A DNA stretch of 17,228 nt from an uncultured Mycoplasma sp. (GTDB lineage Bacteria; Bacillota_I; Bacilli_A; Mycoplasmatales; Metamycoplasmataceae): positions 1 through 17,228 of the forward strand of contig CAMRBO010000007.1 in assembly GCA_947040465.1 (NCBI GenBank), given 5' to 3'. Position 1 is the first letter of the stretch, and the number at the start of each line of letters is the position of its first letter. Position numbers and translations under genes: made by a program. Positions 1-9,587 of the stretch are shown here, in pieces. The notes beneath the pieces are model-generated. The model ran no database searches and was not told the origin of the DNA. It saw nothing but the letters and a program-made list of their open reading frames with translations.

Positions 1-624
1 GATATTATTAGATTTGCTGATAATATGCTGAAGATAATTATTAAAAAAACAATTGATAAACATGTAGAAGAATTTGAATTTTTAGATGATAAAAGTGATA
101 ATAAATTATTGAAAAGCATCAATTTATATCTTGAAAATCCATTGCAAATTATAAAATATAAAGATGCTATAAAAATATTGAAAGAATCAAATTTCAAGTT
201 TGAAAATTCCAAAATTGAATTTGGAATGGATTTAAATTCAGAACATGAAAAATATTTGGCAGAAATTCACTTCAAATGTCCTGTTGCAGTTATTGACTAT
301 CCTAAAGAATTAAAAGCTTTTTATATGCATTTAAATGATGATGGAGAAACAGTAGCAGCATTTGATTTATTAGTTCCAGGAATAGGAGAATTAATTGGTG
401 GATCACAAAGGGAAACTAGGTTAGACATATTAAAATCAAGAATGCAAAGTCTAAACATTAATGAAGAAGATTTGAAATGATATCTAGATCTTAGGAGGTT
501 TGGTGATTCTGGTTCTTCAGGATTCGGATTAGGTTTTGAAAGATTAGTTATGTATGTGACTGGAATTGAAAATATTCGAGATGTTTTGCCATACCCAAGA
601 ACAACAGGGAATTTAAAAATGTAG
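1..624 (+). CDS. asnS: Asparaginyl-tRNA synthetase, C-terminal part (5' end outside window)
   Basis: This enzyme charges tRNA-Asn with asparagine in the cytoplasm. The frame is open from base 1 and ends at TAG 622-624, giving about 207 residues of the class II catalytic core. Visible class II features are the D-L-L-V-P-G-I-G-E-L-I-G-G-S-Q-R-E segment and, near the end, Y-L-D-L-R-R-F followed by the motif 3 signature G-F-G-L-G-F-E-R-L. The protein then ends with the family-typical I-R-D-V-L-P-Y-P-R-T. The asparagine rather than aspartate assignment rests on this G-F-G-L-G-F-E-R plus P-Y-P-R-T ending, which is characteristic of AsnRS. One TGA at 478-480 is read as Trp, just before Y-L-D-L-R-R, where the family has Trp or Tyr. 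The missing N-terminus, including the OB-fold anticodon-binding domain, lies upstream of the window. Confidence 0.95.
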
Positions 625-628
625 TTTG

Positions 629-637
629 TGATATAAT
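629..637 (+). promoter_or_regulatory. Extended -10 promoter for the glycosyltransferase-like/RDD/pcrA run
   Basis: The sequence TGATATAAT lies five bases after the asnS stop and matches the extended -10 consensus TGnTATAAT exactly. The predicted start is near 644. No good -35 hexamer is visible, as expected for an extended -10 promoter. The next gene starts at 686, with a clear Shine-Dalgarno AAGGAAGG at 673-680. Confidence 0.6.
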
Positions 638-667
638 TTATAAAATATATAAATGTATTTTATAAAT
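636..667. repeat. 12-bp perfect inverted repeat (operator or AT-only hairpin) in the asnS-glycosyltransferase gap
   Basis: The arms are ATTTATAAAATA at 636-647 and TATTTTATAAAT at 656-667, separated by 8 bases. The left arm begins inside the -10 box and covers the predicted start site, so a repressor-type operator is possible. A hairpin that ends asnS transcripts is also possible, although an all-A/T stem would be weak and has no clear T-run. Confidence 0.5.
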
Positions 668-685
668 AATATAAGGAAGGTGAAA

Positions 686-1675
686 ATGATAACATTAATC
701 ACACCAATTTATTCTAATAAAATTCATAAACATTTTTTAAATAGTATTTTAGATCAAAAATCTGAAATTTTTGAATTAATAATTTTCACTAATAATTTTT
801 CAAAAGATTTATCAAATAAATTTGAAGAAATAGAAAAAATACCAAATATCAAACTACTAATCATTTTTACAACAAGAAAAATAGGTTTTAATGAAACTAT
901 TATAGAGGGTTCTAAAAGAGCTTCAGGAACACATGCTATTATTTTAAATCCTAATGAACCACTTGCCAAAAATTTTGTTAATAACTTATCGACAATTATT
1001 AATAATAAGCCGGATGTAGATATATTTGAGTTCAAGGCTTCATTTAAAGGTTTTGAAAATTGAGTTCCTAGAAAAAGATGCAACCTAAAACAAAATCATG
1101 TTTTTGAAATATCTAAATTTCCAAGAGTTATAGCATTCGCTTTTCCATTCATTTCAAATAAATTATTCAAAGTTTCTTTAGCTAATTTGGTAAGTGAGGA
1201 AACAAATTATATAGAAACCAGTTCTCATTTATCTTTAGAGTTTCTTTATATGCTTTTTTTATATGCAGAAACATATGTTTATGTTGATAAAGTTTTTTGC
1301 AATATAATCATTTTTAAAGAAGATTTACCTAATTATTCTAATTTTTACAAAGAGTTAAAAAACATAAGAGAAAAATATATTTTAAAAAATAAATTTCTTC
1401 AAGAAATTGAGTATGTTAGCGTTTTTTATGAAGAGATGTTTGTTCCATTATTGTATAGTCATAAAAAATTGATTAATACTTTATTGAGAAATGGTGTTAA
1501 TACAACACTAACTAACAAAATACATGCTAAAAACAAAAAACTTAGATTACAGGAATTTAATTCATTTAACTACACCAATATGTATATGATGTTAAATTTA
1601 TTAGAAACAGAATATCTTAATAAATCACATCCACCAAATGAATGGTCTAGAATAATCAAAATACTTAGAGAATAA
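686..1675 (+). CDS. Glycosyltransferase family 2-like protein, probably without the canonical catalytic residues
   Basis: The 329-residue protein opens with M-I-T-L-I-T-P-I-Y, the first beta strand of GT-A (family 2) glycosyltransferases. Around residues 66-95 it has an arrangement like N-x-G-x-x-x-x-x-N-x-G-x-x-x-A-x-G, then a hydrophobic strand and an acidic-loop position. In active family members the first loop carries D-D-G-S and the later one D-x-D. Here the matching segments read T-N-N-F (35-38) and N-P-N-E (88-91), so the nucleotide-sugar and metal ligands look lost. The C-terminal half is not recognisable and is rich in Lys, Asn and Tyr. One TGA (1061-1063) is read as Trp. ATG 686 is chosen because AAGGAAGG (673-680) lies just before it. 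The in-frame ATG at 653 sits in the loop of the inverted repeat and has no such site. It is followed by the RDD gene after 5 bases. Confidence 0.65.
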
Positions 1676-1680
1676 AAGAT

Positions 1681-2343
1681 ATGAAAATAATAAAAAAAAC
1701 AGCTGGATTTTGAATTAGGGTTTTATCAATATTGATAGATTTAATATTATTTTGTGGAATTGCTATACCTCTATCACTTATCGCCATTAATCAAAGTACA
1801 GAAACTCTTAACATAATAACTTGAGGTTATTATGTTTGAATGTCACTAATTATATTTGAAATTCTAATTTTATTTATTGGGATACCGATTTTATTAAAAG
1901 GAAGAACTATTGGTATGTTGATTTGTAGGATAAACTTAATTTCACTTAATGAAGAAAATCCTGTATGATTAATGGTTCTTAAAAAAAATCAATTTTATGG
2001 ATTTCTTTGAATATTCAGTATATTAATATCGATGAGTTTCATCAGTCCATCTCTTGCACAAAAAATGTCAGACATATCAAATCAACAAGATGGAAAAATA
2101 GAGTTAGAACCTTGAGAAGCAGCTTTAATAGCAATTCCATCAACAACATCAGGTATAATAATTTTTCTCAATATGTTATCAATTATTTCGATAAATATGA
2201 ATAAAAATATGTATAGTATTGTTGATAAAATGATAAATACAAAAATGATATATTTAAATAAAGATGTGGAAGTGTTTGATGAAACAAATAAATTTCTAAA
2301 AAAAGAAAAAACAATAAAACAAAAACTAATTTGAAAAGATTAA
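1681..2343 (+). CDS. RDD family integral membrane protein
   Basis: This is a 220-residue, strongly hydrophobic protein. After a short basic N-terminus it has F-W-I-R-V-L-S-I-L-I-D (residues 10-20), which is the Arg...Asp signature in the first helix of the RDD family. It also has K-G-R-T-I-G-M-L (73-80), matching the conserved loop after the second or third helix. Hydrophobic segments lie near 14-34, 54-72, 106-124 and 140-165, and the C-terminal tail is charged. RDD proteins sit in the cell membrane. Some have been linked to ion or metabolite transport, but the substrate here is unknown. Seven TGA codons read as Trp break this gene under the standard code, so it is invisible unless code 4 is used. 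It begins 5 bases after the preceding gene, which suggests translational coupling. Confidence 0.8.
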
Positions 2344-2362
2344 TGCATGAAAGGCTTGGTAT

Positions 2363-4546
2363 ATGAATAAAAAAGAAATGAATGATTTTGAGGAAAAAAT
2401 ATTTGAAAATCTAAATAAAGAACAAAAAGCAGCAATTTTAAAAAATGATGGTCCACTTAGAATTATAGCGGGTGCCGGATCTGGAAAAACCGGTGTTTTA
2501 ACTAAAAAAATAGCTTATTTAATTAAAAAAATGAACATAGCTCCATCTAAAATATTGGCGCTTACTTTTACCAATAAAGCCGCAAATGAAATGAAATTAA
2601 GAGTTATTGATATTATTGGTGATGAAGGCAATTTAGCAAATATTTCAACATTCCATGCATTGTGCTATAAATTTCTAAGATCAGAAATAGAAAATTTAGA
2701 TTATCCTAAGAAATTTATTGTTCTTGATTCCACAGATCAAATTTATATATTGAGAAAAATATATAAAAACATGGATTTATCTAGTTCAACACTTTCATAC
2801 ACTTCGACATTAAAATATATTTCAAAAACCAAAATATCTCTTATTATTGATGAAGAAGATAAGAAACATGAAGAAGAATTAAAAAATGATACTGAAGCAT
2901 TGAAATTCGAAATTTATAAAAAATATTGCGAAGAAGTAAACGCAAAAAAATATGTTGATTTTGACGATTTACTAATCCTTACAAACAAAATATTAGTTAA
3001 GTTTCCAAAAATAAGAAAAATTTGGTCGTCAAAATTTGATTACATTCTTGTTGATGAGTTTCAAGATACTTCTGTCATTCAATATAATATTATTAAGTTA
3101 TTATCAAATTTAAAAAATATCACTATTGTAGGAGACCCTGATCAAACAATATATTCTTGACGTGGAGCTGATATTAATTTAATAAATAATTTTCATAATG
3201 ATTTTAAAGATACTTTGACAATTACAATGGATACAAATTATCGTTCCACTAAAAAAATATTAAATGCTGCCAATAAATTGATAAGGTCCAATAAAGATAG
3301 GATGCCAAAAACTTTAAAAACAAATAATGATGATGGTCATCCCATTCAATTTCAATATGCTTATTCTCAAGAAGCTGAAGCTAGGTGAGTTGTTACACAG
3401 ATAAATGAGTTAAAAAGAAACAAAGTTCAATTAAAAGATATAGCCATTTTTTATAGATCAAATTTTTATTCTAGATTAATAGAGTCAAGTTTGATTGCTG
3501 ATTCCATTAATCATAAAGTTTTTGGAGGTCAAAAATTCTTTGAAAGAATAGAAATAAAAGATGTTATTTCTTTCCTTTGAACAATATCAAAAACAACTTC
3601 TCAAATTCATTTACAGAGAATATTGAATGTTCCAGCAAGAAAAATAGGGCCTGCCACCGAAGCGAAACTAATTAAATTTGCTGAAGAGCAAAATATGTCA
3701 CTATATGATGCACTAATTAAAAATTTTAAAATACTTCCTATTCCCAAAGAAACTAAATCTAAGATTGTTGATTTTCTTAATGAAATTAGAAGACATAAAT
3801 CTTTTATAGAAAGAGGGATACCGATAAGCAAAACAATTGAATCCTTCCTAAATTCGATTAATTATATAGCTTCAATTAAGGAAGATAACACTGAATCAGA
3901 TTCAAAATTAGAGAACATAACTGAGTTATTGAAGTCAATAGAACTTTGAGAAACAAAAAATCCAACTTTAAAATTAGAAGATTATTTAGAAGAAATATCA
4001 TTAATGAATATGTCATCAGATTTAGGTGATGAAGCAATTAATTTTGTAACATTGATGACAATACACGCTTCAAAGGGATTAGAATTTAAAAATGTATTTT
4101 TATTAGGTCTTAATGAGGATGTCTTTCCATCTGCGAGAATATCACAAGAAGATGACGAAGAGAAAAGAAATGAATTGATGGAAGAAGAAAGAAGGTTGGC
4201 GTATGTAGCTATTACTAGAGCAAAAGAAAAACTCTTTATATCTGGAGCTCGTGGGACAAATTTTATAGCTAATGTAACAAACCAAAAATATCCTTCCAGA
4301 TTTATATCAGAAATGGGAATTGATCTTTCGACTCATGTCAGTGATTTAACGGCCATTAGAAATTTTGAAAATGATATAAAAATCAATAAAAATTATATTA
4401 TAGGTGATTTTATTTCTCACATTTCCTTTGGAGAAGGTGTTGTTTTAGATATTGAAAGTGACAAAATGACTATTAAGTTTCACAAAGAGGAAGTGGGAAT
4501 AAAGCAATTTTTGAAAAACCACAAATCCATAGAAAGGATAAATTAA
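2363..4546 (+). CDS. pcrA: ATP-dependent DNA helicase PcrA/UvrD (superfamily 1)
   Basis: This 727-residue 3'-5' DNA helicase acts in repair and in clearing replication blocks. The full motif set is present: L-N-x-E-Q Q-motif (17-21), Walker A A-G-A-G-S-G-K-T (36-43), motif Ia T-F-T-N-K-A-A, motif II D-E-F-Q-D (231-235), motif III G-D-P-D-Q-T-I-Y-S-W (W266 from TGA 3158-3160), motif IV N-Y-R-S-T, motif V T-I-H-A-S-K-G-L-E-F and motif VI A-Y-V-A-I-T-R-A-K. Near the C-terminus F-G-E-G-V-V resembles the PcrA tail that contacts RNA polymerase. UGA codons at 3158, about 3386, 3578 and 3947 encode Trp. The start ATG has AAAGG at 2350-2354. Length is typical for PcrA. The next gene starts one base after its stop. 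Confidence 0.95.
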
Positions 4547-4547
4547 A

Positions 4548-6089
4548 ATGCAAACATTTATTTGTTTTTCCATCATATTCTTTTCATTAGGAGTGTTTGG
4601 TTTGATTGTTATAATAATTTTTTTATTTATGAATCAAAGCAAAGATAACTTAAAAACAAATACTGGTATTTTTCTTGTTGATATTGATTTAAAAAAAAAT
4701 AGATTAAAAAAATCAGACTTAATTACAGTGATTGATAAAGATATTAATAGAAATAGTAATATTGAATTTTTTAATGAAGGTTGAATGGACATAGATGATT
4801 TTTTATCTAACTTATCCAAAGAAAATAAAGAAATATTTTTAAATGGTTTGGATGCAATTAAAACAAACAGAAAATATGTGAAATTTATAATTAAAAATGA
4901 GACTTTAAGAGAATCAGGTTATCAAGTGCAATGATTGGTGGAATTTTTTCAAACAAAAAACGATATGAATGCAACAATTAAATGAAGTTATGGCAAAAAA
5001 ATGCCTATAGGTTTAAGAATAATTAGTAAAGAAGAATTATTTAAAGATAATCATCAATATAAATCATTCATAGCATTTAATTTAAGAGACAGGAATCATA
5101 AAACATTTCAAGAATTTATTAGAATATTATTTAAAAGTCTAAAAATGAAAAATCTTGATTTTTTTGTTTCTAAAAATATAGTTATTTTGATTGTGTATGG
5201 ACAAAAAAATGAAGAAATTGAAATTCAACTAAAATTAATTTTGAAAAAATACGAAGAAATAAAATCCACAAAAAATATTTCATCTTATTGCGATGCTGTA
5301 GCTGTTGTTGAGAGTAAAAATCTTGTAAATTCAAAAGATTTATTAAAAATAATTAATAGAATATATTTTTCACTTATAAAATCAACTCAATTAAATAAAA
5401 TATTTTATTTTAATGCTAAAAATATTTTTTTTAATGAATATGAAGAATTTAAGGATAATTATACAATACTAAATAACATTATTAAAAATAACAAAATATC
5501 ATCTATTAAAATACCTATATTAGATGCTAAAAATAATTCAACTATTGCTACATATTTAAAACCAAATTTTGAATATCCTGTTAATTTTTGAACAGATATT
5601 ATTGTTGATAATAAAAACATATTACCAAATATTCAAAATGAATATTTTAATCATATGTTAAAAACATTTAAAAATTTAGATCAATATCTAATAGATGTTA
5701 ATGATTATATCATTTTACAAAATATCGACAAACTTAAGGAACTGCCGAGCATGATTTTTATTATTAAGTTTATTGAGTCAACAAATATTCAAAATCTTGA
5801 ATTAATAGCATCAACTTTGAAACAATCTGGAATAAAATTCGGAATAAGAGTAGAGCATATTATTCCAGAAACAATAACGCTGATAGAGTCCATAATGCCA
5901 CATGCAATAATAATATCTGAAAACTTAATAGATACAGAAGATTTAAGAAAATTTCTTAACTTAAAACAATTAATAACATTGTGCAGTAAAAATCCCGCTA
6001 CATTAATTTTTGAAAATCCAACTCCATCAAATTTATCAGATAATATTATTAATTATTACTATAATTCACAAATTAAACCAATTAATTAA
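4548..6089 (+). CDS. Membrane-anchored protein resembling a degenerate GGDEF-EAL (cyclic di-GMP type) protein
   Basis: This 513-residue protein has one strong N-terminal membrane helix (about residues 3-28). The following region (40-150) has a PAS-like look: G-W-x-D-I-D-D-F near 78 and later the Q-W-L-V-E-F strand. Residues 168-285 follow the order of a GGDEF domain: a hydrophobic F-I-A-F-N strand, F-x-E-F-I-R-I-L-F helix, a strand where the signature should be (S-K-N-I-V-I-L-I-V), and a final D-L-L-K-I-I-N-R-I-Y helix like the L-L-x-x-A-D-x-A-x-Y helix. The G-G-D-E-F residues are absent. Residues 390-480 resemble the EAL fold: F-I-I-K-F-I-E-S, then L-I-A-S-T-L-K-Q-S-G-I-K-F-G-I, then P-H-A-I-I-I-S-E-N-L-I, but E-A-L and D-D-F-G are missing. 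Homology is inferred from pattern only. AAAGGA at 4533-4538 precedes the ATG. Four TGA codons are Trp. Confidence 0.6.
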
Positions 6090-6113
6090 AAAGATTTTAA
6101 ACCTTTTTTAATT
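6084..6113. terminator. Shared hairpin terminator between convergent genes
   Basis: AATTAAAAAG (6084-6093) pairs with CTTTTTTAATT (6103-6113), with one bulged T and a 9-base loop. The stem contains an A-run on one side and a T-run on the other, so it could end transcripts from either direction. It overlaps the stop codons of both convergent genes and lies partly in the 3' coding end of the minus-strand gene. Confidence 0.5.
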
Positions 6114-7714
6114 AATGAATTTACATTTTTGACAAATGTATTTTTGGTATTGCTATATTTATTTCAAATATTATAATTTTCATTTTTAATTCTTGTAATA
6201 ATAATAATTTTTTTATTTAAATAATTGAATTTTATAAATAATTCCATCTCATTTTTAAATAAGATTTTTGCAATAAGATTTTCATTTAAAATATTGGAAT
6301 GTTCAAACATAATAACATTTTCAACAGGAAATTTCTTGTTTAAATGAGACCTATCAATATCTTCCAAAAATAAATATAATTTGTCTAATTCATCATTAAC
6401 AATTATTATATGAGTTTTATATGAACCATACATTTTTGCTAGAATATTTCTTTGAGAAGAAATATTTAATCTTTGAGTTTTGTAATAGTTTATCATTTCC
6501 AAAAATTTAATGATTAAATGGTGGAAACCAAATTCTATTAAATTATTTTCTCCAAATATAAATTGGGAATCTTGATTTCAAAAGAACAATAAGAATTTAT
6601 CATCAATAATTTTGACTTCCTCAGAAACAGATAACTCAAGGTTGTATTTTTTAATTAGGTTTTTAATGCTTTGAATTGGTGGTATGTCAGTACCTATATA
6701 GGAATTAGATAGTTTTTTAGTGTTGATATTTAATTCGATTAAAAAAAAGTTCAGAAACATTAATGTTATTTCGTTTGCATCTAGGTAAAATATTTGTCTC
6801 CCATTTATTATAAACATACTTAAACTAGAACCATTTTTCGAAGGACACATAAGCATATCACATTTATTTTTCTTTGCAAAAGAAATATCTCGTTTAAAAA
6901 AATTAAGGAAAACTTTTTCATTTCTCTTTTTCTTTTGATGAATATTACCAGGACTAATTTTATTATTGATAATATAGTTGAAATCCATATTTCCAAGGGT
7001 TTTTTTAAGAATTTCAGTTACTCCATTATTGTAATTAGAAATACAAATTTTCATTTTTCTTTGATCACCTTTTCTATTTGATAAAGTTAATATTTTTTGA
7101 ATATAATCATTAATAATGCGATTATTTGATAAAAAATCAACTTTGGCTGGTTTTGAATCAATTTCAAAGATGTCATGTTTATCAATTTCTTTTTTAATTT
7201 TTTCAATGAATGCTTCGTTAAAATAATTCCCATTAGAATCAATGAAAAATATATTGAATATTTCATCATTATAAATAGATCTTTCAATAAATATTCCGGC
7301 ACTAATTTCTAGTTTTCTAATCGTTCTACGGATAAATTTACTATCATATCCTGCATATGATTTAAAGGCGGTGGTAGTTAAATTTTGCGCAGTAAAAACA
7401 CTAGCGATGTTTTGTAAAAACATTTTTATTTCTGGAGATCCATCACTGCAAACAAGAATATCAATTTGCTTATTGTCAGATTCATTTTGTTTCAAAATTT
7501 CACCAAAAGAATATGCAATTGAAGATATAACGAGTTTATTTAATTTTCCATAACCAATTCCGAGTCTTGCTATAATTTTTCTAGAATCAAAAAATAGTTT
7601 TGCAAAGAAAAGGTCGTTCTCACTCAAAATAGTTAATTTAGAAATTTTTCTGACAGCCTTTTTGTCTTCTATTAAACCATCTTTTCATTTATTAAGTATT
7701 TCATCATTTTGCAT
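6086..7714 (-). CDS. Phosphoglucomutase/phosphomannomutase-like protein with degenerate active site (probable pseudoenzyme)
   Basis: This 542-residue protein aligns by eye with the whole length of PgcA-type alpha-phosphoglucomutases (about 550-580 residues). The N-terminal I-L-N-K-W and the G-x-G-x-x-N segment (52-59) match the family start. C-S-D-G-S-P-E (89-95) sits where the enzyme has D-S-R-x-x-S-P-E. The catalytic T-A-S-H-N-P loop is replaced by E-R-S-I-Y-N (144-149): the Ser position survives but its neighbours do not. The metal loop D-P-D-A-D-R becomes S-K-N-G-S-S (292-297), losing all three Asp. The sugar loop (E-E-S) becomes Q-D-S, and the R-P-S-G-T-E-P phosphate loop is absent. The later Y-K-T-Q-R helix still matches the family. 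Trp10, Trp379 and Trp517 are TGA. ATG 7714 is chosen because it keeps this N-terminus. No Shine-Dalgarno is visible. Its stop overlaps that of its convergent neighbour by 4 bases. Confidence 0.7.
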
Positions 7715-7723
7715 ATTAAAATA

Positions 7724-7754
7724 ATTTTATCAATTAAAAGACTAAAAACAACAA
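7724..7754 (-). promoter_or_regulatory. Promoter of the phosphoglucomutase-like gene
   Basis: On the minus strand a TAAAAT -10 (7729-7724) is preceded by TTGTTT (7751-7746, spacing 16) or TTGTTG (7754-7749, spacing 19). The predicted start falls within about 3 bases of the ATG at 7714, so the transcript would have almost no leader. Confidence 0.4.
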
Positions 7755-7771
7755 TCATTTAGTTTTAATTG
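7731..7771. repeat. Inverted repeat centred in the divergent promoter region
   Basis: CAATTAAAA plus CTAAA on the left (7731-7746, with a 2-base GA bulge) pairs with TTTAGTTTTAATTG on the right (7758-7771). The loop is 11 bases. No gene ends here, so a terminator role is unlikely. Its position between two divergent promoters suits a shared operator. Confidence 0.45.
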
Positions 7772-7773
7772 TT

Positions 7774-7779
7774 TATAAT
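7774..7779 (+). promoter_or_regulatory. -10 box of lepA; candidate leaderless transcript
   Basis: A perfect TATAAT ends 7 bases before the lepA ATG (7787). With usual spacing, transcription would begin at or next to the A of the start codon. There is no Shine-Dalgarno sequence. The -35 is not clear. Confidence 0.6.
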
Positions 7780-7786
7780 TTAAAAC

Positions 7787-9577
7787 ATGGATAAGACAAA
7801 AATAAGAAATTTTTCAATAATAGCACACATTGATCATGGTAAAAGTACACTCGCTGATAGAATATTGGAATATACAAAAACGGTGGATTCTCGTTCATTA
7901 AAATCTCAACACCTTGATACTATGGATTTAGAAAAAGAAAGAGGAATTACAATAAAACTTAATGCAGTACAAATAGAGTACAAAGATTATTTATTTCATC
8001 TTATTGATACGCCTGGTCATGTTGATTTTACATATGAAGTTTCTAGATCTTTAGCAGCAACAGAAGGAGCTTTATTACTTGTGGATGCTACACAGGGAAT
8101 AGAAGCTCAAACATTAGCTAACGTATATTTAGCGATTGATAATGAATTGGAAATTATTCCTATTATTAATAAAATAGATTTGCCTTCTTCTAATCCTGAC
8201 AAAATAAAAAAAGAAATTGAAGATATTATTGGTATTCCTGCTTCGGATGCAGTTTTAATATCAGCCAAAACAGGACAAAATATTGAAGGTGTATTTGATG
8301 CTATAATAAAACACATTCCAGCTCCGAAAGAATGCGACGATTCCTTACCGTTAAAAGCATTAGTTTTTGATTCTTATTTTGATTCATTTAGAGGTGTTAT
8401 TCTTTTGGCTAGAATTTTTGATGGCGAAATAAAAGTCGGTGATGAATTTTTCTTTAAATCAAATAATAAAAAATTTACTGTAACAGAACTTGGTGTAAAA
8501 AAACCCCAAGAAGTCAAGAGAAAAAAATTAACATCTGGAGAAGTGGGTTGAATAGCCGCTTCTATTAGAGAAGCGAAAGATGTGGCTGTTGGAGATACGA
8601 TAACTTTAGTAAATAACCCAACTTTAGAATCATTAAAAGGTTATAAAAAAATGAATCCTGTTGTTTATACTGGTTTTTATCCAATAGATGGAAAAGATTA
8701 TGATATGTTGAAGGACTCTTTGGGTAAAATGGCGCTTTCTGATTCTTCAATTACTTATGAACCAGAGACATCAAAAGCCTTGGGTTTTGGTTTCAGAATT
8801 GGTTTTTTAGGTTTGTTGCATATGGAAATTCTTCAAGAAAGATTAGAAAGAGAATTTGCTATTGAAATTATTGCAACTGCCCCTTCAGTTGAATTCAAAG
8901 TTTATAAAACAGATAGAACCATGCAAGTAATTGCTAATCCTTCAGAATTCCCTGATAAAGTTAATATAAGTAAAATTGAAGAACCATATATAAAAGCTAC
9001 GATAATTGTTAATGATGAATATATTGGAGTAATAATGGATTTGTGTCAAGTTAAAAGAGGCAAATACATTGATTTAGAATATATTGATGGAACAAGGAGA
9101 AAACTTATTTATGAATTGCCGCTTGTTGAAATAATTTTTGATTTTTTTGACAAAATGAAATCTGCTTCAAAGGGATATGCTTCTTTTGATTATGAGTTGA
9201 TTGATTATCGTCAATCAGATTTGGTAAAAGTTGATATTTTGTTAAATGGAGAGAAAGTAGATGCTTTAAGTGCAATTATTCATAAAGATTTTTTAGAATT
9301 TAAAGCAAGAGATTTAACTAAAAAATTAAAAGAAGTAATTCCTCGGCAAAATTTTGAAGTTCCTATCCAAGCAATGGCAGGCGGAAAAATTGTTTCCAGG
9401 GAAACTGTTAAAGCTTATCGTAAAGATGTTACTGCAAAACTTTATGGTGGAGATGTAACACGTAGGCAAAAACTTCTAAAGAAACAAAAAGCAGGTAAAA
9501 AACGCGCTAAAGCATTTGGTAAAGTTGAAGTTCCGCAAGAAGCTTTTTTAGCAATTTTAAAAACTGATAATTCTTAA
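7787..9577 (+). CDS. lepA: Elongation factor 4 (LepA), ribosome-associated GTPase
   Basis: LepA (EF4) is a translational GTPase that acts on ribosomes during initiation or stalled elongation. The 596-residue length is standard. GTPase motifs are complete: A-H-I-D-H-G-K-S-T (13-21), switch R-G-I-T-I (52-56), D-T-P-G-H (74-78), N-K-I-D (128-131) and a later S-A-K. The LepA-specific C-terminal domain is clear, with Y-R-K-D-V-T-A-K-L-Y-G-G-D and a basic K-A-G-K-K-R tail close to the end. One TGA (8549-8551) is Trp. Arg520 in I-P-R-Q is encoded by CGG, a codon that is rare or unassigned in some mollicutes. The start lacks a Shine-Dalgarno and lies directly after a -10 box. It is divergent from the phosphoglucomutase-like gene. 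Confidence 0.97.
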
Positions 9578-9587
9578 TACTTTTAAA

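Noticed and set aside
653..685. Earlier in-frame ATG at 653 for the glycosyltransferase-like gene
   Set aside because: It lies in the loop of an inverted repeat without a ribosome site, whereas ATG 686 has AAGGAAGG just upstream.
754..1083. Minus-strand 109-residue open frame
   Set aside because: It is antisense to the glycosyltransferase-like gene, with no ribosome site or recognisable domain, and is explained as a shadow.
7087..7302. Minus-strand 71-residue open frame
   Set aside because: It lies in another frame inside the phosphoglucomutase-like gene, which has the clear family pattern.
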